Assembly: GCA_900769325.1 (NCBI GenBank)
Contig: CAAGGF010000034.1
Span: 1-25,741 of the forward strand
DNA length: 25,741 nucleotides
Reading direction: 5' to 3'
DNA from: Spirochaetia bacterium
GTDB lineage: Bacteria; Spirochaetota; Spirochaetia; Treponematales; Treponemataceae
The notes beneath the pieces are model-generated. The model worked only from the letters and a program-made list of their open reading frames with translations. It had not been told where the DNA came from and ran no database searches. This document shows positions 7,948 to 16,812 of the stretch, one piece after another. The position numbers and the translations under genes are program-made. The stretch's first letter is position 1; every line of letters starts with the position of its first letter.

Positions 7948-7987
7948 TTTTAAGGGAATTTCATAAAATTTTGAAATTCCCTTAAAA
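7948..7987. repeat. perfect 16-bp inverted repeat after the SGNH gene
   Basis: TTTTAAGGGAATTTCA (7948-7963) and TGAAATTCCCTTAAAA (7972-7987) are exact reverse complements around an 8-base loop. The plus strand has no T run after the stem; the minus strand has a run of T residues. It may still end or stabilise the 3' end of the LysR-divergent operon. Confidence 0.7.
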
Positions 7988-8031
7988 GATGTATAAAAAT
8001 TCGCCTTAAAAATTCGGATTTTAAAAAAATC

Positions 8032-8060
8032 TCGACAAAATAAAATTCAGCAATTAAAAT
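8032..8060 (+). promoter_or_regulatory. sigma-70 promoter set for a leaderless mRNA
   Basis: TCGACA (8032-8037), a 17-base spacer and TAAAAT (8055-8060). The predicted start of transcription, about seven bases after the -10 box, falls on the ATG at 8067. There is no SD sequence before that ATG. Confidence 0.55.
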
Positions 8061-8066
8061 AAAAGT

Positions 8067-8582
8067 ATGCAGAACAATTTTTCAAATCTTATATTAATTA
8101 TATCATCATATATAATTTCGGTTGCAATTTTAGTTTCGATTCCGTTCAAGTCAAAATCAATCAAAGAAAAAACCGGAAAATTAATCGAAAAACTGTCAGA
8201 AAAAAACAATGCAATTCAATATGTAATTATCGTAAGCGGTTTTGTTTTGATTTCAATTCTTTTTATACGGGATTTTGGGATTTTTTATAATGCGGTTGTC
8301 TGTCTGGTTGGAATTTTAGGAATTTTGATGAGCAGTCAGGAAATCGTTTTGTATAAAAAAAGCGGAATTTACGAAAAAGGAATTATCGCAAACGCAAAAT
8401 TTTTGCCTTTTTCAGAAATTTATTCCGTTCCTGTTTTAAATTTAGACGAAAGTGAAGAACAGAAATTTTCAGGTACAGAATTAAAAGTTATAAGAAAAAA
8501 AGGACCGGCTTTAAATTTCGTTTTTGATTCTTCAGAAGAAAAAAATAAAGTTCTTTCAGTTTTAAAATCAAAAATAAAATAA
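8067..8582 (+). CDS. small membrane protein of unknown function
   Basis: 171 residues, family not recognised. One membrane helix lies at about residues 7-26, two more at about 50-67 and 72-90, and a soluble C-terminal half from about 95 (EIVLYKKSGIYEKGIIAN onward) has alternating beta strands ending in a helix, reminiscent of bacterial PH-like domains attached to membrane stems. It is a single gene between a hairpin and a terminator. It appears to be translated from a leaderless message. Confidence 0.7.
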   Translation: MQNNFSNLILIISSYIISVAILVSIPFKSKSIKEKTGKLIEKLSEKNNAIQYVIIVSGFVLISILFIRDFGIFYNAVVCLVGILGILMSSQEIVLYKKSGIYEKGIIANAKFLPFSEIYSVPVLNLDESEEQKFSGTELKVIRKKGPALNFVFDSSEEKNKVLSVLKSKIK

Positions 8583-8620
8583 CCTCTAAAAAACCGGTTA
8601 AGATTCTTTAGAGGGTCTTT
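8583..8620 (+). terminator. terminator between convergent genes
   Basis: CCTCTAAA (8583-8590) pairs with TTTAGAGG (8607-8614), followed by GTCTTTATT. It starts directly after the stop codon of the small membrane protein gene and lies before the convergent end of asd. Confidence 0.6.
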
Positions 8621-8638
8621 ATTAAAGGTTTAAAGTTT

Positions 8639-9742
8639 TTATAGATTGTCGAAGAAACCTTTTGCTTTTAGAAGTTCAGCGTTTAAAATTCCGCCTAAAG
8701 CAGCACCGCGTTTTGTGTTGTGGCTTAAAGCAACGAATTTTACATCGAAAACATTGCATTTTCTAAGCCTTCCGATTACACAAGCCATTCCTTTTTCTGT
8801 TTCACGGTCGCGTCTTGGCTGAGGTCTGTTTTCTTCGTGGCGAACAACAATCGGATGAACAGGCGCAGAAGGAAGATTTAAATCCTGCGGAACAGATTTA
8901 AACGAAGTCCAGACTCTTTCGATTTCTTCGAGAGAAGGCTTTTTATCTTCCGGTAAATCAAATTCCAGTGAAACGCATGCTGTGTGACCGTCGATTACTG
9001 GAACTCTTGTACATGTTGAAGAAACAAGCGGATATGATGCGTTTTCGATTTTTCCGTCTTTAACTTTTCCAAGAATTTTAAGGCATTCTTTTTCTGTTTT
9101 TTCTTCTTCGCCACCGATGTAAGGAACGATGTTGTCAATCATGTCGAAAGAAGGAACTCCAGGATATCCTGCACCGCTTGTAGCCTGCAAAGTTGTGACA
9201 ATCATTCTTTTTACAGGATAACCTGCTTCTTGAAGTGCAAAAAGCGGCATCATGTAAGTTTGAAGTGAACAGTTTGGTTTTACGGCGATAAATCCTTTGT
9301 CCCAGCTGTGGTGCTTTTTTTGTTCTGCGATTACATCGAGGTGGGAGTAGTTGATTTCCGGGATTAGCATTGGAACATCTTCTGTCCAACGGTTTGCAGA
9401 GGCGTTTGAAACGACTGGAATTCCGTGTTGTGCGTAAGATGCCTCGAGAGCTTTGATTTCGTCTTTTCCCATTTCGAGGGCAGAAAAAACGAACTGGCAT
9501 TTTCCGAGAGCCTTTTCTGCGATGTTTGCATCTTCTACAGTGAGGTTTTGAACGCCTTCAGGGATATTTTCACCAATCAGCCAGCGGTTTTGAACTGCAT
9601 CTTTGTATAATTTTCCTGCAGAACGAGGAGATGCTGCAACATAAGTTACTTCAAACCACGGATGATTTTCAAGAAGCTTTATGTATCTTTGGCCAACCAT
9701 TCCAGTTGCACCTAAAACACCGACTTTTATTTTTTGACTCAT
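8639..9742 (-). CDS. asd: aspartate-semialdehyde dehydrogenase, fungal/archaeal type
   Basis: NADPH-dependent reduction of aspartyl phosphate to aspartate semialdehyde, the branch point to lysine/diaminopimelate and threonine/methionine. The 367-residue protein has the nucleotide loop GATGMVGQRY (11-20), the segment VVSNASANR (110-118) typical of the fungal/archaeal subtype rather than the E. coli type, the catalytic cysteine C158 in KPNCSLQT, and the substrate-binding STCTRVPVIDGHT (R246, H253). GGAGG five bases before the ATG supports the start. It lies 55 bases after dapA on the same strand, so the two consecutive enzymes of the diaminopimelate route are probably one operon. Confidence 0.96.
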   Translation of the reverse strand: MSQKIKVGVLGATGMVGQRYIKLLENHPWFEVTYVAASPRSAGKLYKDAVQNRWLIGENIPEGVQNLTVEDANIAEKALGKCQFVFSALEMGKDEIKALEASYAQHGIPVVSNASANRWTEDVPMLIPEINYSHLDVIAEQKKHHSWDKGFIAVKPNCSLQTYMMPLFALQEAGYPVKRMIVTTLQATSGAGYPGVPSFDMIDNIVPYIGGEEEKTEKECLKILGKVKDGKIENASYPLVSSTCTRVPVIDGHTACVSLEFDLPEDKKPSLEEIERVWTSFKSVPQDLNLPSAPVHPIVVRHEENRPQPRRDRETEKGMACVIGRLRKCNVFDVKFVALSHNTKRGAALGGILNAELLKAKGFFDNL

Positions 9743-9797
9743 ATAATCCTCCAGTAAAGAAAAAAATTAACGCATTTAAAAAGTGTTTATGCAGAAA

Positions 9798-10703
9798 TTA
9801 CAGTTTACATTCTTTTAATGCATTTTCGATGATTTTTTTTGCAGAATCAGTAACTTCTGAAAGCGGAAGACGAACGCACGGTTTCATTATGTTTTTTACG
9901 CTTAAAGCATATTTGATTGAAGTCGGGTTACCGTCAACAAATGCTGCCTTAAAAAACGGAAGAAGCCTGTAGTGAAGTTCTCGTGCAGTCTGAAAATCTC
10001 CGTCCAATGCTGCGTGCGTCATCTGAACGATTAAAGAAGGTGTTAAGTTTGATACAACGCTGAAAACGCCGTCTCCGCCTGATGCAATTAAAGGAAGAGT
10101 TAAACCGTCGTCGCCTGAAATTACGGAAAAATCAGGATGCTTTGATTTTACCTGAGCGATTACATCCATCATCTGGTTGATGTTTCCGCTTGCTTCTTTT
10201 ACGGCAATAATGTTTGGTAAATCTGCAATTCTTGAAAGAGTCGGAGTGTCGATATTTTTACCGGTTCTTCCCTGAATGTTGTAAACAACGATTGGAATGC
10301 CGACTTTTGAACAACATTCAAAGTGGCGGAAAATTCCTTCGTTGCTCGGTTTATTATAGTAAGGAGTTACGACTAAAGCGGCATCTGCACCGAACGATTT
10401 TGCCCTTTCGCAGTATCTTACGGCATCCCGAGTGCAGTTTGAACCTGCTCCTAAAACAATCTGAACTTTTTTTGAAGTCTTTTTTTCGTATGCACGGACT
10501 TCTTCGAAAGCAATTTTGATGAGAGAATCTTCTTCATCTTCTGTTAAAGTTGGAGTTTCTGCAGTTGTTCCTAATGGGAGAATACCGTCGATTCCGCCTT
10601 CACATTGACTTTTAACGAGGGAACGGAAACCTTCATAATCAACAGATTCATCTTCGTGCATCGGCGTAACTAATGCTGTAAAAGCGCCTCGTAATTTTGT
10701 CAT
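9798..10703 (-). CDS. dapA: 4-hydroxy-tetrahydrodipicolinate synthase
   Basis: Condenses pyruvate with aspartate semialdehyde, the committed step of diaminopimelate/lysine synthesis. The product of 301 residues is a single TIM barrel of normal length. Key residues are the TT pair at 46-47 in GTTAET, PYYNKP (114-119), Y141 in YNIQGRTG (with R146), and Schiff-base K169 in AVKEASG. The reading frame stays open upstream, but GGAGG (10709-10713) stands five bases before the ATG at 10703 and MTKLRGAFTALVTP is the expected start. The proline usual in YNVPxRTG is replaced by Q-G, a small local change. It is first in a probable dapA-asd operon. Confidence 0.96.
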   Translation of the reverse strand: MTKLRGAFTALVTPMHEDESVDYEGFRSLVKSQCEGGIDGILPLGTTAETPTLTEDEEDSLIKIAFEEVRAYEKKTSKKVQIVLGAGSNCTRDAVRYCERAKSFGADAALVVTPYYNKPSNEGIFRHFECCSKVGIPIVVYNIQGRTGKNIDTPTLSRIADLPNIIAVKEASGNINQMMDVIAQVKSKHPDFSVISGDDGLTLPLIASGGDGVFSVVSNLTPSLIVQMTHAALDGDFQTARELHYRLLPFFKAAFVDGNPTSIKYALSVKNIMKPCVRLPLSEVTDSAKKIIENALKECKL

Positions 10704-10808
10704 TTTTTCCTCCAGAAAATTTACATTTTGAAAATTGACATTCAGCCTGATAATCGACAGTATGACATTTTTATGGTAAAAATTCAATAATTTATGTAAA
10801 ATGAAAGA

Positions 10809-13040
10809 ATGAACAGGCTTTTTTTTGAATTCTTTTTTCTTGGATTTATAATTTCGTGCACTTTTATCGCACTTACAATAAGTTTTTTCAGCAAAGATAA
10901 AAAAATTCTTTATTATATAATTCCCATTTTTTGTTTCTGTGTGTATTGTTTTAATAACGACGGACTTTTTTATAAATTCTTCTGGGTAAATACCAGTTTT
11001 TATCCGATGGTTTTAAAAATAAATCAGATTTTTCTTTTGATTCCGCCTGTTCTCCTTGGAAACAAACAGCTTCAGTTCAATAAAAAATATGTTCATATTC
11101 CGACGGTGCAGAATTTAGTTTTTTATTCGCCGTTTTTGTGCATACTTGTTTTTATTTTTTTCATAATTTTTACGATTATGCCGTCGTCGCAAATTTCAAA
11201 TGCGATTTCAATTCTTTCAGTTCTTCTTGCGTACAGTTATATGTTTTTTCAATTTCTGGTTACTTTTTTTTATTCAAAAGGAATTTCCAGAAAATATCTG
11301 TTAATCGTTCTTGTTTCAACGCTAATCATTCCGCTTCAGCAGATTGTAAGGCTTTTTGTGCTTTCGTATTCAAAAAATTTTACATACGAAAATACAACTT
11401 TTCTAAACGATTTGAATATCCCTGAATTTATCGTGGTTTTTCTTCTTTTTTATCATTTTTTCTGGTTTTATATCAAAGCACTTGAATTAAAAATTTCAAA
11501 AACCAATATTTTAATTTCTAAAATTGAAGACGACAAATCAAAAATCGAAAAAAATAAACTCGTTCAGAAAGAATTTATAGAAAAAATTTATTCTTACATT
11601 CACATTATGCAAAATCAGGTTTATTCTGCGGAAAATATCAGCGAAAGTCAAAAAAGCATGCTTCTTGAAAATTTAAAAAAACTGAATTCGGTTCTTTTTT
11701 TGATGAAACTTACGGGCGTCGCAGAATTCAACCCGGAATTTTTACAGATTGAATATGAAAAAATAGATTTGCAGAATTTTTTAAATTACACGATTATCCC
11801 GGAAATAAACGAACTTTCGATGATTAATACTTTCCCGGAATTTAAAAATTCTGTTAAAGAAAACACAATTGTCGAGGCATATTCAGAATCGCTTTTTGCC
11901 CTTATAAAACTCACTTTTGAATCAATCAGAAAAACAAACCTTTCAAATTCCAGAATCGTAATAAAAACGGATTTTCAGTTCAACATTTTATCCATGATAA
12001 TCGAATTTTCAGGCGAAGGAATGAATTACGAAGAAATTGAAAGCGTTTTTTCACTGGATTTTATCGATTCAGAAAAAAAATATTTAAAAAATCCTGAAAC
12101 TTTAAAAATTCTTGAAAAATGGGGAACGATTCCGTATTCCGTAAAAACTCTTGTAGATTTTCTTCAGGGCTCTATTTCTGTTCTTCCTTTTAAAAACAGG
12201 CTGACGATTTCGATAAAAATTTCTTTAAATCAGGACGATTCTGAATCTACTCTTTTTCCGTTTGAAATTCCGTATACTGCGAATTTTGAATTTAAAAAGC
12301 CTTTGTTCAGCGAAATCATTTATTTAATCAACAGTGAACACGATGAGCGAATTGAACTTTATTCTTTTTTAAAGCCATATTATAGAATTTTCAGTTTTAA
12401 TTCATTTTCCGAGGTTCTTGAAAACGAAAATTTGAAAAAGCCGGATTTCGTAATTTGTTCTGAGCGCGTCGGAAACGATTTTGCGGTGAATTTCATAAAA
12501 AAATTAAAGGCGAGTGCAGATTTTAAATCGATTCCCGTGATTGTTCTTTCCACAGATTCTTCGGATTACAAAATAAAATCGATTTTAAAATCAGGCGCAG
12601 TTGATGTTATGACTGTTCCTTACAATCAGGGAATTCTTCTTTACAAAATAAATTCTATTTTCGATTCCAGAAAAAATCTTATCATTAAATTTATGAAAAA
12701 ACTTTCTCTTTTAATCGAAAATCTTGAAAATTTCTCCGATGTGAATTTAAATTTTTCGGATTCTCCCGCACTTCGAAACGAAATTTTTCCAGATGAAATC
12801 GAAAAAAATCCAAATGATTCTGAAATCACCTCAAAAGAAGATTTTTCTGAACTCAAAGCGCGTTTTGATTCTGCAAATCTTACAAAAACAGAAATAAAAA
12901 TCGCTGAAATGATTGCACTCGGAAAAAGTGACAAGGAAATTGCAAAAGAACTTCAAATTTCGCCTTCGACGGTTGCGGTTCACAATAAAAAAATCTTCAA
13001 AAAACTCAATATCCACAGTCGCAAGGAACTTTCACAATAA
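10809..13040 (+). CDS. 7TM protein with degenerate histidine-kinase core, pseudo-receiver and LuxR-type HTH
   Basis: 743 residues. Seven membrane helices fill residues 5-222, followed by a charged coiled coil (225-265). Residues 280-475 resemble a sensor kinase core that has lost its motifs: where the N box should be it reads ESLFALIKLTFESIRKT (359-375) without the Mg-binding Asn, and SGEGM (401-405) stands in for the G1 box. Residues 500-622 fold like a receiver (IPVIVLSTD, then SGAVDVMTVPYN), but the phosphoacceptor position after PDFVIC is Ser551 and the conserved Lys is Val603. The C-terminus (690-743) is an intact LuxR/GerE helix-turn-helix, LTKTEIKIAEMIALGKSDKE and onward. It is therefore probably a membrane-bound transcription factor controlled by its 7TM domain rather than by phosphotransfer. 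It stands alone, has no SD, and has a TAAAAT (10797-10802) seven bases before the ATG. Confidence 0.8.
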   Translation: MNRLFFEFFFLGFIISCTFIALTISFFSKDKKILYYIIPIFCFCVYCFNNDGLFYKFFWVNTSFYPMVLKINQIFLLIPPVLLGNKQLQFNKKYVHIPTVQNLVFYSPFLCILVFIFFIIFTIMPSSQISNAISILSVLLAYSYMFFQFLVTFFYSKGISRKYLLIVLVSTLIIPLQQIVRLFVLSYSKNFTYENTTFLNDLNIPEFIVVFLLFYHFFWFYIKALELKISKTNILISKIEDDKSKIEKNKLVQKEFIEKIYSYIHIMQNQVYSAENISESQKSMLLENLKKLNSVLFLMKLTGVAEFNPEFLQIEYEKIDLQNFLNYTIIPEINELSMINTFPEFKNSVKENTIVEAYSESLFALIKLTFESIRKTNLSNSRIVIKTDFQFNILSMIIEFSGEGMNYEEIESVFSLDFIDSEKKYLKNPETLKILEKWGTIPYSVKTLVDFLQGSISVLPFKNRLTISIKISLNQDDSESTLFPFEIPYTANFEFKKPLFSEIIYLINSEHDERIELYSFLKPYYRIFSFNSFSEVLENENLKKPDFVICSERVGNDFAVNFIKKLKASADFKSIPVIVLSTDSSDYKIKSILKSGAVDVMTVPYNQGILLYKINSIFDSRKNLIIKFMKKLSLLIENLENFSDVNLNFSDSPALRNEIFPDEIEKNPNDSEITSKEDFSELKARFDSANLTKTEIKIAEMIALGKSDKEIAKELQISPSTVAVHNKKIFKKLNIHSRKELSQ

Positions 13041-13107
13041 CGCGATTTTTGATATTCTAAATTAATCTTAAAATTGAAGTTTTAAATTTTTATATAAAGG
13101 AATTTAA

Positions 13108-14202
13108 ATGTCTGGAAATACTTTTGGAAAAATATTTAAAGTTACAACATTCGGGGAAAGCCACGGGGAAGCTCTTGGCGTAATAATTGATGGACTTCCG
13201 GCGGGAACAAAAATTTCTCTTGAAAAAATTCAGAGTGCACTCGATAAAAGAAGACCTGGAGCGGGCGTAAACGGAATAAAATCTGCAAGCGTAACTTCTA
13301 GAAACGAACCTGATACGGCTCAAATTCTTTCCGGTGTTTTTGAAGGAAAGGCAGAAGGAACTCCAGTTTCAATTGTAATTTACAATCAGAATCAACATTC
13401 AAAAGATTACGGAAATCTTGCAACAACTTTCAGACCGGGGCACGCAGATTTTACATATCAGCAAAAATATGGTTTTCGCGATTACAGGGGAGGCGGCCGT
13501 TCAAGCGGAAGGGAAACTGCTGCAAGAGTTGCATCGGGTTCTGTCGCTTCTCAATTTCTTGAAAATTTCGGAATAAAGACAACTGCATACACGCTGAAAG
13601 CTGCAGGAATTTCGTGCACAAAAATTGATTTATCTCAAATCGAACAAAATTCTCTTCGTGCACCTGATAACGAAGCCGCTTCAAAAATGGAAGAAGAAAT
13701 TGACAGGCTCAGAAGAAATTGTGACAGTGCAGGCGGAATCATCGAATGTGTCATCGATAATGTTCCTCAAGGTCTTGGAGAGCCGGTTTTCGATAAACTC
13801 GACGCGGAACTTGCAAAAGCCATGCTCAGTATCGGTGCCGTAAAAGGAATAGAATTCGGGAAAGGATTTGCTGTTTCAGATTTAACCGGAAGCGAAAACA
13901 ACGATAAAATGAGATGTGAAAACGGAAAGCCTGTTTTTTCTTCAAACAACGCAGGCGGAATTTTAGGCGGAATTTCAAATGGAAATCAGATTGTGTTCAG
14001 AATTGCAGTAAAACCTGTTCCAAGTATTTTTATAAATCAACAGACTGTATCGTTAAACGATGGAAAATTCGAAAATACCGATTTGCAGATTAAAGGCCGC
14101 CACGATGTATGCCTCTGTCCAAGAATCGTTCCAGTTGTAGAAGCGATGGCAAATATTGTAATCGCGGATATGATTCTTCAAAATAGAGCGGCAAAATTAT
14201 AA
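13108..14202 (+). CDS. aroC: chorismate synthase
   Basis: Converts 5-enolpyruvylshikimate-3-phosphate to chorismate, the last common step of aromatic amino-acid synthesis, using reduced FMN. The 364-residue protein opens with GNTFGKIFKVTTFGESHG (residues 3-20), which carries the signature GESHG, and continues with LDKRRPG and RSSGRETAARVASG (about 131-144). The length is normal. AAAGGA lies six bases upstream of the ATG. The carboxypeptidase gene follows after about 20 bases on the same strand, so they may share a transcript although their functions are unrelated. No other aro gene is in the window. Confidence 0.97.
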   Translation: MSGNTFGKIFKVTTFGESHGEALGVIIDGLPAGTKISLEKIQSALDKRRPGAGVNGIKSASVTSRNEPDTAQILSGVFEGKAEGTPVSIVIYNQNQHSKDYGNLATTFRPGHADFTYQQKYGFRDYRGGGRSSGRETAARVASGSVASQFLENFGIKTTAYTLKAAGISCTKIDLSQIEQNSLRAPDNEAASKMEEEIDRLRRNCDSAGGIIECVIDNVPQGLGEPVFDKLDAELAKAMLSIGAVKGIEFGKGFAVSDLTGSENNDKMRCENGKPVFSSNNAGGILGGISNGNQIVFRIAVKPVPSIFINQQTVSLNDGKFENTDLQIKGRHDVCLCPRIVPVVEAMANIVIADMILQNRAAKL

Positions 14203-14221
14203 TTTATAAATGGAAGAAAAA

Positions 14222-15652
14222 ATGAAATTCTTAAAAAATAAAAGCATTCAGGTAAAAGTTTCAGTTTTTACAGTCGGGATAATTTTTGCAGTTTTTCTTT
14301 TTACAGTTGCAATTCGTGCCGTTCAAATTAAAAAAAATAATTCTTTTGAACCACTTTCACAAAATCAAGCAGAAACTCTTGAGGCAATAAAAAAATCTTC
14401 TTACCCGGAACAATACAAAACTTTAAAAAAACTTCCATATAATACAACTGATGTAAAACTTAATGTAAAGGCAGAATCAGCAATTCTTGTAAATACGAAT
14501 ACTGGAAATATCGTCTACGAAAAAAATGCTGATCAGGTGATTCCTCCGGCTTCGCTTACAAAAATTGCCGTAATGTTCGTTGTTGGAAAAGAAATTGAAA
14601 GCGGGAAAGTTTCTCTTGACGATGTAGTTCCTCTTTCTGAAAATTCCTGGGCGTGCAATATGATGCCTCATTCATCCCTTATGTTTCTTGGAAAAAATCA
14701 GATTGTAACGCTCCGTGAACTTTTGACAGGGCTTTCAGTTTGTTCTGGAAACGATGCAAGTTATGCAATTGCTGAATATATTTCTGGCGGAATGGAAGAA
14801 TTTCTTGAAAGGATGAATCTTGAAGTAAAAAATCTTGGGCTTGAAAAAACTCATTTTGTCGAAGCATCCGGTTACAGCGAAAAAAATACGACGACTGCTC
14901 GCGAGATGGCTCTTTTGTGCACTGAATACATTTTGCGTTTTCCGCATTTTATAAAAGAATTTCATTCGGTTTTAGATTTTTCTTATCCAAAAGAACACAA
15001 TCTTGCACCCGAAGATAAAAATAAAACGCGTTCTCAGGATTTTTCAAACGGAATTCCAAAAAACATTACTATGCAGATTACTCAAAAGAATACAAATCCG
15101 CTTTTAGTTGAATTAGAAGGCTGCGACGGATTAAAAACAGGCTTTATAGAAGAAAGCGGTTATAATTTTGCGTTAACTGTTACAAGAAATGGCATGAGGT
15201 TTTTAAGCGTAACTTTAAAAGGTCCAGGAAAAAATCTCTTTGAAGGTCAGGAAGGAAGAAAAGCCGACGGAAAAGAAATGATGGAATGGGCTTTTAAAAC
15301 TTTCGTTGAATACAAAAATCCTTACATTTTGCGCGATTATTCAATTCCTCTTGTGAAAGCAAAAAAAACTCGCTCAATTCTGACGCCTGCATACAAGCCA
15401 AAAGCGCTTTTAGTTCCGTTTTACATGATAAAAGAAAGTTCAGATCCGCTTGCTGAAATAAAAACAGATGTTGAATTTCCAAAATACATTTCGGGAAAAG
15501 TTTTGGCCGGCACAGAATTCGGAAAAATCGTTTATTCAGTGAACGGCGTAATTCTTGAAGAAATTCCTTTAATCGCCGACAGGACAATCGAAAAATCAAA
15601 CTTTTTTATAAGTATTGCAGATTCCCTTGCTCAGTTTTCGCTTCTTTTCTAA
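14222..15652 (+). CDS. D-alanyl-D-alanine carboxypeptidase (PBP5/DacA type)
   Basis: A low-molecular-weight penicillin-binding protein that trims the terminal D-Ala from peptidoglycan pentapeptides. The three active-site motifs of the S11 family are present: S111-x-x-K114 (SLTK), S175-G-N177, and K305-T-G307. Residues 12-32 are an N-terminal membrane segment or uncleaved signal. The catalytic domain covers about 80-340 and a beta-rich C-terminal domain about 350-455; the last 20 residues could be the amphipathic anchor usual for PBP5. An in-frame ATG at 14210 exists, but GGAAG five bases before the ATG at 14222 points to the latter. Confidence 0.92.
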   Translation: MKFLKNKSIQVKVSVFTVGIIFAVFLFTVAIRAVQIKKNNSFEPLSQNQAETLEAIKKSSYPEQYKTLKKLPYNTTDVKLNVKAESAILVNTNTGNIVYEKNADQVIPPASLTKIAVMFVVGKEIESGKVSLDDVVPLSENSWACNMMPHSSLMFLGKNQIVTLRELLTGLSVCSGNDASYAIAEYISGGMEEFLERMNLEVKNLGLEKTHFVEASGYSEKNTTTAREMALLCTEYILRFPHFIKEFHSVLDFSYPKEHNLAPEDKNKTRSQDFSNGIPKNITMQITQKNTNPLLVELEGCDGLKTGFIEESGYNFALTVTRNGMRFLSVTLKGPGKNLFEGQEGRKADGKEMMEWAFKTFVEYKNPYILRDYSIPLVKAKKTRSILTPAYKPKALLVPFYMIKESSDPLAEIKTDVEFPKYISGKVLAGTEFGKIVYSVNGVILEEIPLIADRTIEKSNFFISIADSLAQFSLLF

Positions 15653-15694
15653 AAAAAACTGATTTAATTAAATTCTTTAAACTCTGAATAAAAT

Positions 15695-15711
15695 CCTATT
15701 GACAAAGTAGG
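15695..15711 (+). promoter_or_regulatory. operator 1 of cysK (CCTA-N9-TAGG)
   Basis: CCTATTGACAAAGTAGG covers the cysK -35 box TTGACA and differs from the element at 5098-5114 by one base. The flanks also agree (GTAA follows in both). It is a probable binding site of the Rrf2 regulator encoded at 16827. Confidence 0.65.
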
Positions 15712-15727
15712 TAAATGATAATATATT
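15699..15727 (+). promoter_or_regulatory. cysK promoter
   Basis: TTGACA (15699-15704), a 17-base spacer, then TATATT (15722-15727). Transcription should start near 15734, giving a leader of about 80 bases. Confidence 0.7.
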
Positions 15728-15737
15728 TTACCTATAA

Positions 15738-15754
15738 CCTACTTAGTAAATAGG
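15738..15754 (+). promoter_or_regulatory. operator 2 of cysK (CCTA-N9-TAGG)
   Basis: CCTACTTAGTAAATAGG has the same CCTA-N9-TAGG layout as operator 1 and better internal dyad symmetry. It lies at about +4 to +20, where a bound protein would block initiation. In addition, AAGTAGGT of operator 1 and ACCTACTT of operator 2 are exact inverted repeats. Confidence 0.6.
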
Positions 15755-15812
15755 AAATAAATTTAATTTGTAAAAGTCAAATGTAAAATTTTTCTGACTT
15801 TTTGGGGGAATT

Positions 15813-16748
15813 ATGAGTGATATTAAACAGAATGCTTTGGACTTAATTGGAAATACACCGATTTTACAGCTTAACAATTATTCTAAAAAATCTGGAATTT
15901 CAAATGCAACAATTCTTGCAAAACTTGAATATTTAAATCCTGCCGGAAGTGTAAAAGACCGGATTGCAAAAGCCATGATTGAAGATGCAGAAAAAAAAGG
16001 TCTTTTAAAAGAAGGTGCAACAATTATCGAACCAACTTCAGGAAATACTGGAATCGGAATCGCTGCTGTTGCCGCTGCAAAAGGATATCATGCAATTCTT
16101 ACTTTGCCTGAAACAATGAGTATCGAACGCAGAAATCTTTTAAAAGCGTACGGTGCAGAACTTGTTTTGACTGAAGGCGCAAAAGGAATGAAAGGTGCAA
16201 TCGAAAAAGCAGAAGAATTAAAAAAATCAATTCCTGGTTCAATAATTCTTGGTCAGTTTGTAAATCCTGCAAATCCTGAAATTCACAAAAAAACTACAGG
16301 CCCTGAAATCTGGAAGCAGACAGACGGAAAAGTTGACATTTTTGTAGCCGGAATCGGAACTGGCGGAACTATCACAGGTGTCGGTGAATATTTAAAAGAA
16401 CAGAATCCAAATGTAAAAATCGTCGGTGTTGAACCTTCTGCAAGTCCTGTTTTGACAAAAGGAACTCCAGGTCCTCACAAAATTCAGGGAATCGGTGCAG
16501 GTTTTGTTCCAGATGTTTTAAATACAAAAATTTACGACGAAATTATTACAATCGATAATGAAGATGCTTTTGCAGAAGGAAAGAATTTTGCAGTAAGCGA
16601 AGGAATCCTTGTCGGAATTTCTTCCGGGGCAGCATTGAAAGCGGCAAAAATTCTTGCAGAACGCGAAGAAAACAAAGGGAAAGTTATTGTTGCACTTCTT
16701 CCAGATTCTGGAGACAGATACCTTTCAACTCCTTTGTTTGCAAACTAA
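15813..16748 (+). CDS. cysK: cysteine synthase A (O-acetylserine sulfhydrylase)
   Basis: PLP enzyme forming cysteine from O-acetylserine and sulfide. The 311-residue protein shows PLP lysine K48 in PAGSVKDR, the substrate loop PTSGNTG (74-80), the phosphate-binding GIGTGGT (180-186) and GISSGAA near 268. The C-terminal DSGDRYLST fits CysK rather than CysM. A GGGGGA SD precedes the ATG. Two CCTA-N9-TAGG operators flank its -10 box and an Rrf2 regulator follows; in Bacillus and Staphylococcus CysK itself is the partner that tells CymR about cysteine status, which this adjacency recalls. No cysE is in the window. Confidence 0.96.
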   Translation: MSDIKQNALDLIGNTPILQLNNYSKKSGISNATILAKLEYLNPAGSVKDRIAKAMIEDAEKKGLLKEGATIIEPTSGNTGIGIAAVAAAKGYHAILTLPETMSIERRNLLKAYGAELVLTEGAKGMKGAIEKAEELKKSIPGSIILGQFVNPANPEIHKKTTGPEIWKQTDGKVDIFVAGIGTGGTITGVGEYLKEQNPNVKIVGVEPSASPVLTKGTPGPHKIQGIGAGFVPDVLNTKIYDEIITIDNEDAFAEGKNFAVSEGILVGISSGAALKAAKILAEREENKGKVIVALLPDSGDRYLSTPLFAN

Positions 16749-16771
16749 AATTTCGGTCTTTGGTAAAAATG

Positions 16772-16812
16772 ATTGCGGAAATCTAATAAGGTTTTCGCAA
16801 TTTTACTTTTTG
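16772..16812 (+). terminator. terminator/attenuator between cysK and the Rrf2 gene
   Basis: ATTGCGGAAA (16772-16781) pairs with TTTTCGCAAT (16792-16801), with one G-U pair, followed by TTTACTTTTT. It ends about 15 bases before the Rrf2 start codon, so it either insulates or attenuates the regulator gene. Confidence 0.75.

Noticed and set aside
10704..10787. N-terminal extension of DapA
   Set aside because: The GGAGG before the ATG at 10703 and the family start MTKLRGAFTALVTP favour the shorter form.
10704..10808. Lysine riboswitch upstream of dapA
   Set aside because: The space between dapA and the divergent gene is about 105 bases, too short for the lysine aptamer, and no matching stems are visible.
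15653..15812. SAM or T-box type leader upstream of cysK
   Set aside because: The region is explained by a promoter with two protein-type operators, and no conserved RNA motif or pre-gene terminator is visible.
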